Positions 14,038 to 22,392 of a stretch of 36,351 nt of DNA are shown here, one piece after another. A program made the position numbers and the translations under genes. The notes under the pieces are model-generated. The model searched no databases and had not been told where the DNA came from. It saw only the letters and a program-made list of their open reading frames with translations. The first letter of the stretch is position 1, and each line of letters starts with the position of its first letter. The DNA lies in NCBI RefSeq assembly GCF_013314535.1, contig NZ_JABUAE010000037.1, forward strand, positions 1-36,351, written 5' to 3'. Source of the DNA: Bacillus sp. Xin1. GTDB lineage: Bacteria; Bacillota; Bacilli; Bacillales; Bacillaceae_G.

Positions 14038-14327
14038 AGGGAATCAGGAACGTTGGTTGTAAAGTTTGAGAGGTAGAAAAATCTATTTGTATGTAATATA
14101 TAAGCATAGAAAAGAGCTTGGAAGGATGAAAGTAGACGATAGATGCCAATTTCAGATTTCTTTAGACATAAGATTATTAAGTTAGTAGTAAAAAGATTCT
14201 TCTTTTGATAGGAGAACTTTTTTATTAAAGCATTAACTTCCTCTTTTGAAAAAAGGTTTTTTAAGAGCATATGCTGTATATAGTTATTATTTACTTCTAA
14301 AAAATTGTAAGTTAAGGAGGAATAATA

Positions 14328-16307
14328 ATGAAAGCGATTACTAAAAGTGTGCCGTTATGGGAGCCATCACAGCAACAAATAGAAAACTCAGGTATTAGTC
14401 TTTTTATGAAGTGGCTTAACCAAGAGAAGGGTTTATCTTTTTCAAGTCAAAAAGAATTATGGAAATGGTCTGTCGAAGAACTTGAATCATTTTGGGAAAG
14501 TATTTGGAATTATTGCCAAGTCAAATCTAACACACCATATAATCAAGTTTTAGAATCGAGAAAGATGCCCGGGGCGAAATGGTTTACAGGCTCTACCTTG
14601 AATTATGCAGAACACGTCTTTCGAGGCAGTAGGGGGAATAAACCGGCAGTAATTTTTCAATCAGAAACCACTCCGAGAACAGAATTAAGCTGGAAAGAAC
14701 TTCGAGAAAAGACAGCGATGGTGGCAAATTCTCTAAAGGAATTAGGGGTTAAATCAGGAGATCGTGTTGTTGCTTATATGCCTAACATTCCTGAAACTAT
14801 AATTGCTTTTTTAGCATGTGCCAGCATTGGAGCTGTTTGGTCCAGCTGTTCTCCTGATTTCGGGACAAATACTGTTATTGATCGATTTAAACAAATTGAA
14901 CCGACAATTTTATTTGCAATTGACGGATATTCTTATAATGGTAAAATTCAGAATAGAGTAACAAATGTTTCGGAAATTCAGTCGAGTCTACCTACCTTAA
15001 AGCAGACGGTTTTAATCCCTTATGTTGGCAGTAATGATTCTGAATTGAATAATCGTACAATGTATTGGAACGATCTATTGCGAGAAAGTTGTGATCTTGT
15101 TTTCGAAAAGGTCCCATTTGAGCATCCTCTTTGGATTTTGTTTTCTTCCGGAACAACAGGGTTGCCAAAACCGATTGTACAAAGTCAAGGTGGAATACTA
15201 TTAGAACAGCTTAAGACATTATTAGTTGAACAAGGTGTGAATCAAGATGATGTATTCTTTTGGTTTACAACAACAGGCTGGATGATGTGGAACCTTTTAG
15301 TGGGGGGGCTGTTAACTGGGGGCACAATTGCTTTATATGATGGCAGCCCATTTTATCCTAGTATACATATATTATGGGATTTTGCAGAAGAGGTTGGTGT
15401 TACTTTCTTTGGTACAAGTGCTGGTTTTCTAAGTGCATGTATGAAATTCGGGATTAAGCCAAAAGAAAGACACCGTTTTTCTAAGTTAAAGGCTATTTGT
15501 TCAACTGGTTCACCCCTATCAGTAGAAGGTTTCTTATGGGTATATGAGAGTGTGAAAAGAGACGTGTGGCTTGTTTCAACTAGTGGAGGGACTGATGTAT
15601 GTACGGCATTTGTTGGTGGCTCTCCTATATTGCCTGTTTATGCAGGAGAAATACAAGCACGCTCTTTAGGAGCACACGTACAATCATTTAATGATGAGGG
15701 CAATTCAGTTATTAATGAAGTTGGAGAATTGGTTATAACGGAACCGATGCCATCTATGCCCGTTTATTTCTGGGGAGATCACAATAATAAACGTTATTTT
15801 GAAAGTTATTTTGAGATGTATCCAGGGATTTGGCGACATGGTGATTGGATCAAATTTGATGATAAAGGGAGCTGTATTATTTTCGGACGATCAGACTCTA
15901 CGATCAATCGGTTAGGGGTACGTCTAGGAACGAGCGAAATCTATCGTATAGTTGAGTCCATGGATGCCATTATGGAGAGTTTAGTAGTGGATTTAGAGCT
16001 CCTTGAACGTAAATCATTTATGCCGCTATTTGTGGTATTAAAACCTGGAGTAAATATGAGTGATAACTTAAAAGAAACAATAAAAGCTGAAATAAAACAA
16101 AAAGTTTCGCCTCGTTTTGTCCCTGACGAAATTTATGTAGTAGATCAAATTCCGAAGACATTGAGTGGAAAGAAATTAGAAGTTCCAATTCGAAAAATTT
16201 TATTAGGGTTTCCAGAAGAAAAGGTAGTCAATAAAGGTTCCATGGCCAACCCCGAATCATTAAGCTTTTTTATAGATTTAGCAAAAATTATTAATAAGCA
16301 AGAATAA
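14328..16307 (+). CDS. Acetoacetyl-CoA synthetase (acetoacetate-CoA ligase)
   Basis: A 659-residue ANL-superfamily ligase of the length typical for acetoacetyl-CoA synthetases. The N-terminus has the ACAS_N helix; FSSGTTGLPKPIVQSQGG (about 275-292) is the AMP-binding P-loop; TTTGWMMWN, STGSPLS, the hinge region HGDWIKFDDKGSCIIFGRSD, and the C-terminal IPKTLSGKKLEVPIRKIL with the adenylating lysine follow. It activates acetoacetate to acetoacetyl-CoA, using ketone bodies or PHB breakdown products. A strong AAGGAGGAATAATA ribosome binding site precedes the ATG. It stands alone next to the gene-poor region. Confidence 0.9.
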   Translation: MKAITKSVPLWEPSQQQIENSGISLFMKWLNQEKGLSFSSQKELWKWSVEELESFWESIWNYCQVKSNTPYNQVLESRKMPGAKWFTGSTLNYAEHVFRGSRGNKPAVIFQSETTPRTELSWKELREKTAMVANSLKELGVKSGDRVVAYMPNIPETIIAFLACASIGAVWSSCSPDFGTNTVIDRFKQIEPTILFAIDGYSYNGKIQNRVTNVSEIQSSLPTLKQTVLIPYVGSNDSELNNRTMYWNDLLRESCDLVFEKVPFEHPLWILFSSGTTGLPKPIVQSQGGILLEQLKTLLVEQGVNQDDVFFWFTTTGWMMWNLLVGGLLTGGTIALYDGSPFYPSIHILWDFAEEVGVTFFGTSAGFLSACMKFGIKPKERHRFSKLKAICSTGSPLSVEGFLWVYESVKRDVWLVSTSGGTDVCTAFVGGSPILPVYAGEIQARSLGAHVQSFNDEGNSVINEVGELVITEPMPSMPVYFWGDHNNKRYFESYFEMYPGIWRHGDWIKFDDKGSCIIFGRSDSTINRLGVRLGTSEIYRIVESMDAIMESLVVDLELLERKSFMPLFVVLKPGVNMSDNLKETIKAEIKQKVSPRFVPDEIYVVDQIPKTLSGKKLEVPIRKILLGFPEEKVVNKGSMANPESLSFFIDLAKIINKQE

Positions 16308-16527
16308 TAGAGTTCTTCACTATTTATTAAGTAAGAGCTACCACTTTGGTGTTACATGTAGATGAGTGATGATAACTCGAACTGAAGAAATAACGTTATT
16401 AGAATATCGTAGGAGATGCAAAATCGATTAACTCCTATCTTTGTAAAAATAAGTGCTTTTCTAGTTCGAATGTTTAAGGGAGTTGTATGGAGACATTCAT
16501 TTATGGAGTATAAAAGGAGGATAGGTA

Positions 16528-17379
16528 GTGATTGTAATAGAGAGAATTGAGGAAAAAGATACACCGCATCTTATAAATTTATCTGAATTAGTTGGATGGG
16601 ATTATAGTTTAGAAGAAATCAAAACAATTTTTCAATCAGGAATCGTATATGGCGGAAAGAATATGCAAGGCGAATTTATTGCTAGTGCAGCTATCATCCT
16701 ATATGGAGAGAAATTAGCATCTATTGGCATGGTCATTGTACATCCTCAGTATAGAGGAAAAGGGGTTGGCAGAAAAATTACAGAGGCTTGTATAAGAAGT
16801 GTTTCGGAAAAGACATCAATTATGCTTATTGCTACAGAAGAAGGAAGACCTTTATATGAGAGATTAGGTTTTCAAGTGGTTAGGCATATTTCAAAGTATA
16901 TATGTAATCAGTATGTAACTCCTAAAGATTACGATAGAAATGAGCAACACATTTTTATGGATTATGATAAGGGAGATAGTAATGGAATTGTGAAGTCAGA
17001 TGAAGCAGCTTTCGGGGTAAATAGAAGTAATTTTATACAGAGAAGAATTGAACAATCTGAACAGTGCATAGTTGTAAAAGATAAAGAAAATTATATTGTG
17101 GGATATGGAATGAGCATACAAACTCCAGAAAATAGAATGATAGGACCGATTGTTGCGCCGAATGATCATATCGCAACTACAATTGTTCATCGTTTGGCAA
17201 AAGATTATAAAGGAAGACTTAGAATTGATGTACCAGAAGGAAAAGAATTTTTTACGAAAGTGCTCGAGACAGCTGGATTTCAAAAGGTAAATCAACCACC
17301 AATTATGTTGAAAAACAGTAATCAATTTTTGAAACGAAATGGTGAATTATATGGAATTGCTGCACAGATATTTGGATGA
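16528..17379 (+). CDS. Tandem GNAT acetyltransferase (YitH-like)
   Basis: A 283-residue protein from a GTG start after AAAAGGAGG. The N-terminal GNAT domain has motif A IGMVIVHPQYRGKGVGRKITEA (about residues 68-89) and the motif B region YERLGFQV. The second half (about 140-283) is a degenerate GNAT-like domain of the YitH/HolE type, with VGYGMSIQ and LRIDVPEGKEFFTKVLETAGF. Substrate unknown. It is monocistronic with its own terminator. Confidence 0.82.
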   Translation: MIVIERIEEKDTPHLINLSELVGWDYSLEEIKTIFQSGIVYGGKNMQGEFIASAAIILYGEKLASIGMVIVHPQYRGKGVGRKITEACIRSVSEKTSIMLIATEEGRPLYERLGFQVVRHISKYICNQYVTPKDYDRNEQHIFMDYDKGDSNGIVKSDEAAFGVNRSNFIQRRIEQSEQCIVVKDKENYIVGYGMSIQTPENRMIGPIVAPNDHIATTIVHRLAKDYKGRLRIDVPEGKEFFTKVLETAGFQKVNQPPIMLKNSNQFLKRNGELYGIAAQIFG

Positions 17380-17412
17380 AAAAAGATTCCTTTTTAAAAA
17401 AGGAATCTTTTT
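17380..17412. terminator. Bidirectional terminator between the GNAT and isochorismatase genes
   Basis: AAAAAGATTCCTTTTT / AAAAAGGAATCTTTTT form a long A/T-rich stem with a T run on either strand; it serves the two convergent genes. Confidence 0.8.
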
Positions 17413-17432
17413 AATTCATACATGAGATTTTC

Positions 17433-17993
17433 CTATTCTCGATATTGATTATGAATAGGGGAAAACAAATCTTCCTCGACATCTCTAACAATAGAAAAAT
17501 GATCGACGTTATAATGACCATGTAGTGTTTTATTGTGATGTTCAATAATTTGCTGAGCTGATAAAATCATAGAATCATTTGTGGAATGACCGTTTTTGAT
17601 TAAGGTGACATCAAATCCCTGTACCGTTGCTGTTCTAACGGCAGTATCAATACAATGTTCGGTTTTACAACCACCTATAACAAGATGACCAATTTCTTTC
17701 TCTCTTAAAATCGTATGTAAAGAGGTATTATAAAATGAATTGGTTGCTTGTTTGTCTATGATTTGTGCCGCATGAGGGATTTTGATTTCCTCATGTACTT
17801 GAAATCCTTTTCCCATACCGGAAGAAACATCAGTATCTCTGACGAAAATAATAAGAGCATTGGATTGAATCGCTTTTTGAATGGCTATATTTATGTTCGT
17901 TAATAATTGATTTTTATGAAATACTGCAGATTCTTGCTCGTTACCGTCAATAAGTTCTTGTTGAGCATCAATAATTAAAAGGGCTTGTTTCAT
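17433..17993 (-). CDS. Isochorismatase-fold cysteine hydrolase
   Basis: A 186-residue protein from ATG 17993, which follows AAGGAG with 7-nt spacing; an upstream longer frame lacks such a site. The catalytic triad of this superfamily is visible: Asp9 (LLIIDAQQE), Lys81 (IDKQATNSF) and Cys114 (GCKTEHCIDTAVRTA), and a cis-peptide GG precedes the Cys motif. The family includes nicotinamidases and N-carbamoyl hydrolases; the substrate cannot be read from the sequence. It is monocistronic. Confidence 0.87.
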   Translation of the reverse strand: MKQALLIIDAQQELIDGNEQESAVFHKNQLLTNINIAIQKAIQSNALIIFVRDTDVSSGMGKGFQVHEEIKIPHAAQIIDKQATNSFYNTSLHTILREKEIGHLVIGGCKTEHCIDTAVRTATVQGFDVTLIKNGHSTNDSMILSAQQIIEHHNKTLHGHYNVDHFSIVRDVEEDLFSPIHNQYRE

Positions 17994-18076
17994 TACATTT
18001 CTCCTTTTTATCTTGTTATTTGTAGGGAATAATCTCGTTCTCTCAATGTTCATAATATAGCGAGAGAGAGGTTTGG

Positions 18077-18114
18077 AATGAAGAAATTTCCTGCTGATTA
18101 AAGTTACACTTTAT
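18077..18114. repeat. Dispersed repeat, copy B
   Basis: It matches 8101-8138 over ATGAAGAAA, CTGATTAAAGTT and CACTTTAT, with a few substitutions. Both copies lie at the edge of an intergenic region. Confidence 0.5.
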
Positions 18115-18173
18115 TTATTTCTTGATATTGTAGACGATTCCTTTTTATATAAGGAGATTATTTCATTTTTTTA

Positions 18174-18204
18174 TTGACCTTTACATAATGTAACACTTTG
18201 CAAT
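18174..18204 (+). promoter_or_regulatory. Possible MerR-type promoter
   Basis: TTGACC (18174-18179), 19-bp spacer and TGCAAT (18199-18204), with the spacer holding TTACATAATGTAA. The 19-bp spacer and inner dyad are the MerR hallmark, and the layout resembles the MATE gene promoter at 32072-32102, but no MerR target gene follows. Confidence 0.35.
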
Positions 18205-18375
18205 ATAACTAAGTGGGAAGAGAAAGAAGGTGAAAATTAACGGATTATTTAATGTTATTTTTATCTATTAGGAAATTAAAAACTCTAAGAGAGATTGTCA
18301 AAGAAAATTCATTCTCATAAAGCCTAAAAACATGTATGATAGGAGGTGGAGAATTTTTTGGTAGGTGGGAACAGC

Positions 18376-18636
18376 ATGCAAACGGTACAAGATTATCTTT
18401 CATTCTTACACACAAAAGGATTTAAATTATCAGAGGATGCACAAGGGTTTATTATGTTTGGTCAAGGATATACAGGTGCATCTGATGTTCTTGTAAATGC
18501 AGCGATTGAGGCAACAATTAAACATCAATTGCAATTTGATGGTAGTTATTTTATCGCTTTATTAGAGCGATTGAAGGAAGAGAAAATTACTGATAAAAAA
18601 AGCGCAAAGGCTTTTATGCAGACATTACAAGCGTAA
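18376..18636 (+). CDS. Small conserved protein, DUF6123-like
   Basis: An 86-residue soluble helical protein beginning MQTVQDYLSFLHTKGFKLSED, then GFIMFGQGYTGASDVLVNAAIEATIKHQ and FDGSYFIALLERL. I tentatively recall this as the DUF6123 family of Bacillus; its function is unknown. Start choice is uncertain: TTG 18358 lies 11 nt after AGGAGG, while ATG 18376 follows GGTGGG; I chose the ATG. It is convergent with the EamA gene, ending 2 bp from it. Confidence 0.7.
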   Translation: MQTVQDYLSFLHTKGFKLSEDAQGFIMFGQGYTGASDVLVNAAIEATIKHQLQFDGSYFIALLERLKEEKITDKKSAKAFMQTLQA

Positions 18637-18638
18637 CA

Positions 18639-19544
18639 TCATACAGCCTGCGCTTCTTTTTTTGTTTTTGAAGGAAGTTCAACAAAAATCATACCTAAGA
18701 AAATACAAAGACAACCAAGCATTGCGGAAATAGAAAGCTGTTCGTTTGCGACAAGAACACCTGTTAATGCGGCAAAGACAGGTTCCATTGCGAAAATAAT
18801 AGCAACTCTTGTTGGAGATGTATGCTTTTGCGCTGCTGTTTGAATAAAAAAGGCGATTGATGTTGCGAATACGGATGTTGCAAGTAGAGCAAATAAAAAA
18901 GCAGAATTCGTCCATAAAGAGATTGAAAATAATTTCTCCCAATCCTCAAATAAAAAAGCGCAGATGGAAGAGAAAATTCCAACAGATAATACTTGGGTTG
19001 TGCTTAATAATAAAGGTGATATCTTTTTAGAGAAGACTCCGTTAATGAGAATATGTGCTGCAAAGGCAATTGCACAGCCGAGAACGAGTATATCACCAAT
19101 ATTCAATTGAAAAGAATCACCAGCGGTTAGTAAATATAAGCCAGCTGTTGCAGCGGTAATGCCAAGGATGATAAAAGGTGTAGCCCTTTGCTTTAAAAAA
19201 ATAAATGAAAGAATGGGAACCATAACAATACTGAGTCCGGTTAAAAATCCTGCTTTAGAAGAAGTGGTATAGAGTAATCCAAATGTTTGTAATAAATAAC
19301 CGATAAATAAGAATAATCCGACGATTAAACCCGCAATACTACTATGTTGAATTTCTTGTTTCGAAGTTTTTTTCGAGAACGTGAATTGAACAAATAATAA
19401 AATGATTCCAGCAAATAAAAAACGAACACCATTGAAAGTAAATGGTCCAACAAATGACATTGCATTTTGAACGACAACAAATGTGGCCCCCCAAATAAAG
19501 GAGACAAATAATAAAGCGAGAGGAGCAAACCATCCTTTTTTCAC
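18639..19544 (-). CDS. EamA/DMT family transporter
   Basis: A 301-residue protein with ten hydrophobic helices arranged as two EamA repeats; the first repeat starts LALLFVSFIWGATFVVVQNAM, and the second repeat includes FAMEPVFAALTGVL near the C-terminus. Such proteins export amino acids, metabolites or drugs; the substrate is not evident. The start is GTG 19544, with GGGGG about 12 nt upstream. The RNase HI-like gene lies just upstream on the same strand (13 bp), so the two are probably cotranscribed. Confidence 0.87.
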   Translation of the reverse strand: MKKGWFAPLALLFVSFIWGATFVVVQNAMSFVGPFTFNGVRFLFAGIILLFVQFTFSKKTSKQEIQHSSIAGLIVGLFLFIGYLLQTFGLLYTTSSKAGFLTGLSIVMVPILSFIFLKQRATPFIILGITAATAGLYLLTAGDSFQLNIGDILVLGCAIAFAAHILINGVFSKKISPLLLSTTQVLSVGIFSSICAFLFEDWEKLFSISLWTNSAFLFALLATSVFATSIAFFIQTAAQKHTSPTRVAIIFAMEPVFAALTGVLVANEQLSISAMLGCLCIFLGMIFVELPSKTKKEAQAV

Positions 19545-19557
19545 ACTAAAACCCCCA

Positions 19558-19944
19558 TTAATTTTGTAAAATGGCTTTTCTTGCTAATTCATCAGCAACT
19601 TTGTTTTGACTACTTGGAATCCACTTTATAAAGAAAAGATCAAATCTTTTGATGTATGCTAGTGCCTCTTCTAAAAGTGGTGCATATGTTTTGTTTTTTG
19701 CATATTCTTTTTCTACAGCACGTTCAACAAGCTGTGAATCTGTACGAAAAGATACAATGCTATAATTATGTTCTGTGCAATATTTTAATGCAGCGAGTAA
19801 TGCATGATATTCAGCTTCGTGGTTGGACATGATTCCAAGTGGTAGTGATAATTGCACAGTTGGCTGCACACCTTTAATAAAAACCCCAGCACCAGAAGGG
19901 CCTGGATTTCCTTTTGATGCACCATCGATATATACTTCAATCAA
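19558..19944 (-). CDS. ypdQ: RNase HI-like protein (YpdQ family)
   Basis: A 128-residue single-domain RNase H fold. All four catalytic acids are present: Asp7 (YIDGASKGNPG), Glu45 (NHEAEYHAL), Asp69 (RTDSQLV) and Asp118 (NKVADELA). This differs from the ypeP product 2 kb away, which lacks the last one. B. subtilis YpdQ is a similar short RNase HI-like protein at the same locus, whose activity on RNA/DNA hybrids has been questioned. It sits upstream of the EamA gene. Confidence 0.85.
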   Translation of the reverse strand: MIEVYIDGASKGNPGPSGAGVFIKGVQPTVQLSLPLGIMSNHEAEYHALLAALKYCTEHNYSIVSFRTDSQLVERAVEKEYAKNKTYAPLLEEALAYIKRFDLFFIKWIPSSQNKVADELARKAILQN

Positions 19945-20032
19945 AATTAATCCCCCATTGTTATATAGCGTTAGTTGATAGTAATTCCCCGCCTAAAAAT
20001 ATGTTTAGAGACGGGGGATAGGAAAATGTATT

Positions 20033-20905
20033 TTATCCTATTGTGATGCTATAGCGGCATGTGAATGTTTCGTTCGCTTGTAAGGATTGTACGCCTTTTT
20101 TCGCTTTGAAATCTTTTGCTGGTTCTACTTCATCAGCAATTCCATACCAAGGCTCGATACATACGAAAGGAGCATCGTTACCTGGTGTCCAAACACCAAC
20201 GAATGGGAAACCTTCAAATGTTACTTTTACAAATTTATTATGTTTATGAGAACGAATAGAAATTTCATTTGTATTCATATTTTCAAAAATAAGGGCATCA
20301 TTTTTGAATAAATCATATGTAAGTGGTAATTCTGCTTTATTTTCAACAATTAGCTGTTTTTCTTTTGAAAGAAAAGGTCCTTTTAAAACGCTTGTTTCTA
20401 AATGTTCAGGACCATTAAATGATAAATGGTAGTCTGTAAATGAGTCACCTTCTACTAAAGGACAATTGAAGCCTGGATGTGCTCCGATAGAAAAGAACAT
20501 TTCTTTTGAAGTAGGATTGATCACTTCATAAGTAACGTGTATGTTTTGCTCGTCTAGTTCATAAGATACAAGTAGCTCAAATTCGTACGGATATTTTTGT
20601 AAAGTTTCTTGATTGCTAGTTACAGCATATGTAAGCTTTGTTTCGTTTTGTTCTTTTACTGAGAATATAAGATCGCGAGCAAAGCCGTGTTGTGTCAATG
20701 AATAAAGTTTACCATCTACATAATATGTATTGTCCACTAATCTACCGACAATTGGGAATAAAATTGGTGCACGGCGCCCCCAATATTTAGGATTTCCTTG
20801 CCACAAATATTCTGTGTTGTCTTCTTTTAAGCGAACGCTTTGTAACTCTGCACCTTTTTCAGAGATGGAAACGATCACTTTTTCATTTTGAATTGTTGCT
20901 GTCAT
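20033..20905 (-). CDS. Aldose 1-epimerase family protein (LacX-like)
   Basis: A 290-residue galactose-mutarotase-fold protein. Conserved landmarks: RRAPILFPIVGRL (about 45-57), LTQHGFARD (about 70-78), the SIGAHPGFNCP histidine motif (about 141-151) and FVCIEPWYGIADE near the C-terminus, containing the catalytic glutamate. It interconverts anomers of a sugar; the LacX subgroup substrate is unclear. The ATG has AGGAGGTTTCACTTC upstream. A GC-rich hairpin (CCCCG...CGGGG, about 19987-20018) lies after its stop and may stop transcription, although its T tract is poor. Confidence 0.87.
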   Translation of the reverse strand: MTATIQNEKVIVSISEKGAELQSVRLKEDNTEYLWQGNPKYWGRRAPILFPIVGRLVDNTYYVDGKLYSLTQHGFARDLIFSVKEQNETKLTYAVTSNQETLQKYPYEFELLVSYELDEQNIHVTYEVINPTSKEMFFSIGAHPGFNCPLVEGDSFTDYHLSFNGPEHLETSVLKGPFLSKEKQLIVENKAELPLTYDLFKNDALIFENMNTNEISIRSHKHNKFVKVTFEGFPFVGVWTPGNDAPFVCIEPWYGIADEVEPAKDFKAKKGVQSLQANETFTCRYSITIG

Positions 20906-20985
20906 GAAGTGAAACCTCCTAAATCTTTCATATTCTCTATTATACGTTGTCTATAAGAAAAAAGGTAGTGAATGAGAAGAATCTA

Positions 20986-21014
20986 TTGACGAATGACTGG
21001 CTATTGCGTACAAT
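20986..21014 (+). promoter_or_regulatory. SigA-type promoter of queT
   Basis: TTGACG (20986-20991), 17-bp spacer and TACAAT (21009-21014). The transcript would begin about 15-20 nt before the preQ1 aptamer. Confidence 0.8.
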
Positions 21015-21035
21015 ATAAAATTGTTGTTTAAAAAC

Positions 21036-21079
21036 GGATCACGTGGTTCGAAACCATCCCACGTAAAAAAACTAAGGAG
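21036..21079 (+). ncRNA. PreQ1-I riboswitch
   Basis: The small aptamer has stem ACGTGG (21041-21046) / CCACGT (21059-21064), loop TTCGAAACCATC, and the A-rich tail AAAAAAACTAAGGAG that forms the pseudoknot. The GGTTC, ATCCC and AAAAAACTAA blocks are those of preQ1-I. The tail includes the AAGGAG ribosome binding site of queT, so ligand binding would hide it; regulation is translational. Confidence 0.9.
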
Positions 21080-21087
21080 ATTTTGTC

Positions 21088-21573
21088 ATGAATATAAAAA
21101 CATTAGTTGGTAATGGTATTTTAGCAGCGTTATATATTGCTGTTTCTGCACTTATTCAGCCATTTGGCTTTACGAATGTACAATTTCGTATTTCGGAGAT
21201 GTTTAATCATCTCGTTGTATTTAATAAGAAATCAATTTATGGAATTGTCTTAGGCGTATTTTTAACAAATCTCTTTTTCTCACCTATGATTGCGTATGAT
21301 TTAGTATTTGGAGTAGGACAATCCGTTCTTGCACTTCTTGCTACGATTATTTCTATGCGCTTTATTAAGGGTGTTTGGGCCCGAATGATCTTTAATACCG
21401 TTATCTTTACAATTACTATGTTTATGATAGCGATTGAGCTTCATCTTGCACTTGGTTTTCCATTTTTATTAACATGGCTTACATGTGCAGCTGGTGAATT
21501 TGTTGTAATGGCAATCGGTATGCCGGTTATGTATTGGATGAATAAACGAGTACAATTTCAGAGATTTATGTAA
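21088..21573 (+). CDS. queT: Queuosine precursor transporter QueT
   Basis: A 161-residue membrane protein with about five helices. The N-terminal segment LYIAVSALIQPFGFTNVQFRISEMFNHLVVFN is typical of the QueT family (ECF-type S component). It is predicted to import queuosine precursors such as preQ1, in line with its preQ1-I riboswitch. In B. subtilis, as I recall, the equivalent locus holds ypdP, another type of queuosine-precursor transporter, which would be a functional replacement. It has its own promoter and terminator. Confidence 0.93.
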   Translation: MNIKTLVGNGILAALYIAVSALIQPFGFTNVQFRISEMFNHLVVFNKKSIYGIVLGVFLTNLFFSPMIAYDLVFGVGQSVLALLATIISMRFIKGVWARMIFNTVIFTITMFMIAIELHLALGFPFLLTWLTCAAGEFVVMAIGMPVMYWMNKRVQFQRFM

Positions 21574-21583
21574 CATGGATAGG

Positions 21584-21616
21584 AAGAGCTGCTTGCAATA
21601 TCAAGCAGCTCTTTTT
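21584..21616 (+). terminator. Rho-independent terminator of queT
   Basis: A 12-bp stem (AAGAGCTGCTTG / CAAGCAGCTCTT) with a 6-nt loop and T5. Confidence 0.9.
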
Positions 21617-21720
21617 GTATTTTAAAAGTTGACACTTGTCCACTTCCATTCGAATATAATACTATGACTATTGGTAAAATATAATAAAAAATACGAAGTC
21701 TTATATAAGGGGAAATGAAT

Positions 21721-22380
21721 ATGAAATATAAAATACATTGGTTATATAAAACAAAATCGAGTCTACAAACAGAATTAAGAACAGATTATATGAACATAGA
21801 AGAAGCGCTTCAATTTGCAACTGATTTTGAAAAAACTGGTAGAGTAAAGGGATTATTATTTTATGATGAAATGGGAGCGGAATGGACGCTAAAAGAGATG
21901 AAAAAACTCGGTAAACAAATAGAAGAGGAGCCACAAGATATTCGTATTTACTTTGATGGGGGATATGATTTAGAGACGAAAGAGGCTGGAATTGGTATCT
22001 GTATTTACTATAAAAAAGGTCAGAAGATGTACCGAGTTCGCCGAAATGCTTACATAGACGGCATATATGATAATAATGAAGCGGAATATGCAGCGCTATT
22101 ATACGGAATGAATGTACTAGAGGAATTAGGAATTAAATACGAATCGGTTACACTACATGGTGATTCTCAAGTCGTACTTCAGCAACTAGCTGGAGAATGG
22201 CCATGCTATGACGAACATTTGAATCATTACTTAGATCAGATTGAACAAAAAGCAAAGCAAATGAAATTAAAGCTTGCCTGTGAACCAGTAGCAAGAAAAC
22301 AAAATAAAGAAGCTCATCAATTGGCCACACAAGCATTGGAAGGAACAGTAATTGACAGCCATAAAGAAATAACGGAATAG
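21721..22380 (+). CDS. ypeP: RNase H-like protein YpeP
   Basis: A 219-residue protein with an N-terminal region of about 70 residues (MKYKIHWLYKT...) and a C-terminal RNase H fold. Catalytic positions: Asp79 (IYFDGGYD), Glu122 (NNEAEYAAL), Asp148 (HGDSQVV), but the fourth acid is replaced by His199 (NKEAHQLA). The missing acid may lower or change activity. ATG 21721 is chosen over ATG 21715 because AAGGGG is only 2 nt from the latter. A TTGACA (21629-21634) with GAATAT 17 bp later is a likely promoter. ypeQ follows by 12 bp. Confidence 0.85.
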   Translation: MKYKIHWLYKTKSSLQTELRTDYMNIEEALQFATDFEKTGRVKGLLFYDEMGAEWTLKEMKKLGKQIEEEPQDIRIYFDGGYDLETKEAGIGICIYYKKGQKMYRVRRNAYIDGIYDNNEAEYAALLYGMNVLEELGIKYESVTLHGDSQVVLQQLAGEWPCYDEHLNHYLDQIEQKAKQMKLKLACEPVARKQNKEAHQLATQALEGTVIDSHKEITE

Positions 22381-22392
22381 AGAGGTGCAGTG

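Larger units (their letters stand above)
13728..14327. other. Gene-poor 600-bp region
   Basis: Contains a terminator (13770-13808), a 56-codon plus-strand frame of doubtful status (13867-14037) and A/T-rich sequence with short broken frames. Minus-strand frames of 99 and 151 codons lack ribosome binding sites and have unlikely composition. It looks like decayed sequence. Confidence 0.5.
18054..18375. other. Intergenic region with dispersed repeat and MerR-like promoter
   Basis: Contains copy B of the dispersed repeat (about 18077-18114), a TTGACC-19 bp-TGCAAT promoter-like element with a TTACAT-A-ATGTAA dyad (18174-18204), and after it a 13-codon GTG frame with AGAAAGAAGG upstream (from about 18231). 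No full gene is present. Confidence 0.5.

Noticed and set aside
13694-14149. 151-codon minus-strand frame
   Set aside because: No ribosome binding site, Phe/Ile/Tyr-rich translation typical of antisense A/T-rich DNA; runs over a terminator and the end of the plus-strand gene.
13971-14270. 99-codon minus-strand frame starting MLLKNLFSKEEVNALIKKF
   Set aside because: The first 30 residues look protein-like, but no ribosome binding site or promoter is seen and the remainder is low quality.
16308-16527. Possible T-box or other leader before the tandem GNAT gene
   Set aside because: Some short inverted repeats (CGAACT/AGTTCG) are seen, but no T-box sequence, specifier loop or terminator pair.
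18679-18982. Short minus-strand frames within the EamA gene
   Set aside because: Other-frame shadows of a clear transporter gene.
21041-21064. GGTTCGAAACC... resembling a tRNA T-arm
   Set aside because: It has no acceptor, D or anticodon arms; the flanking stem and the A-rich tail match the preQ1-I aptamer before queT.
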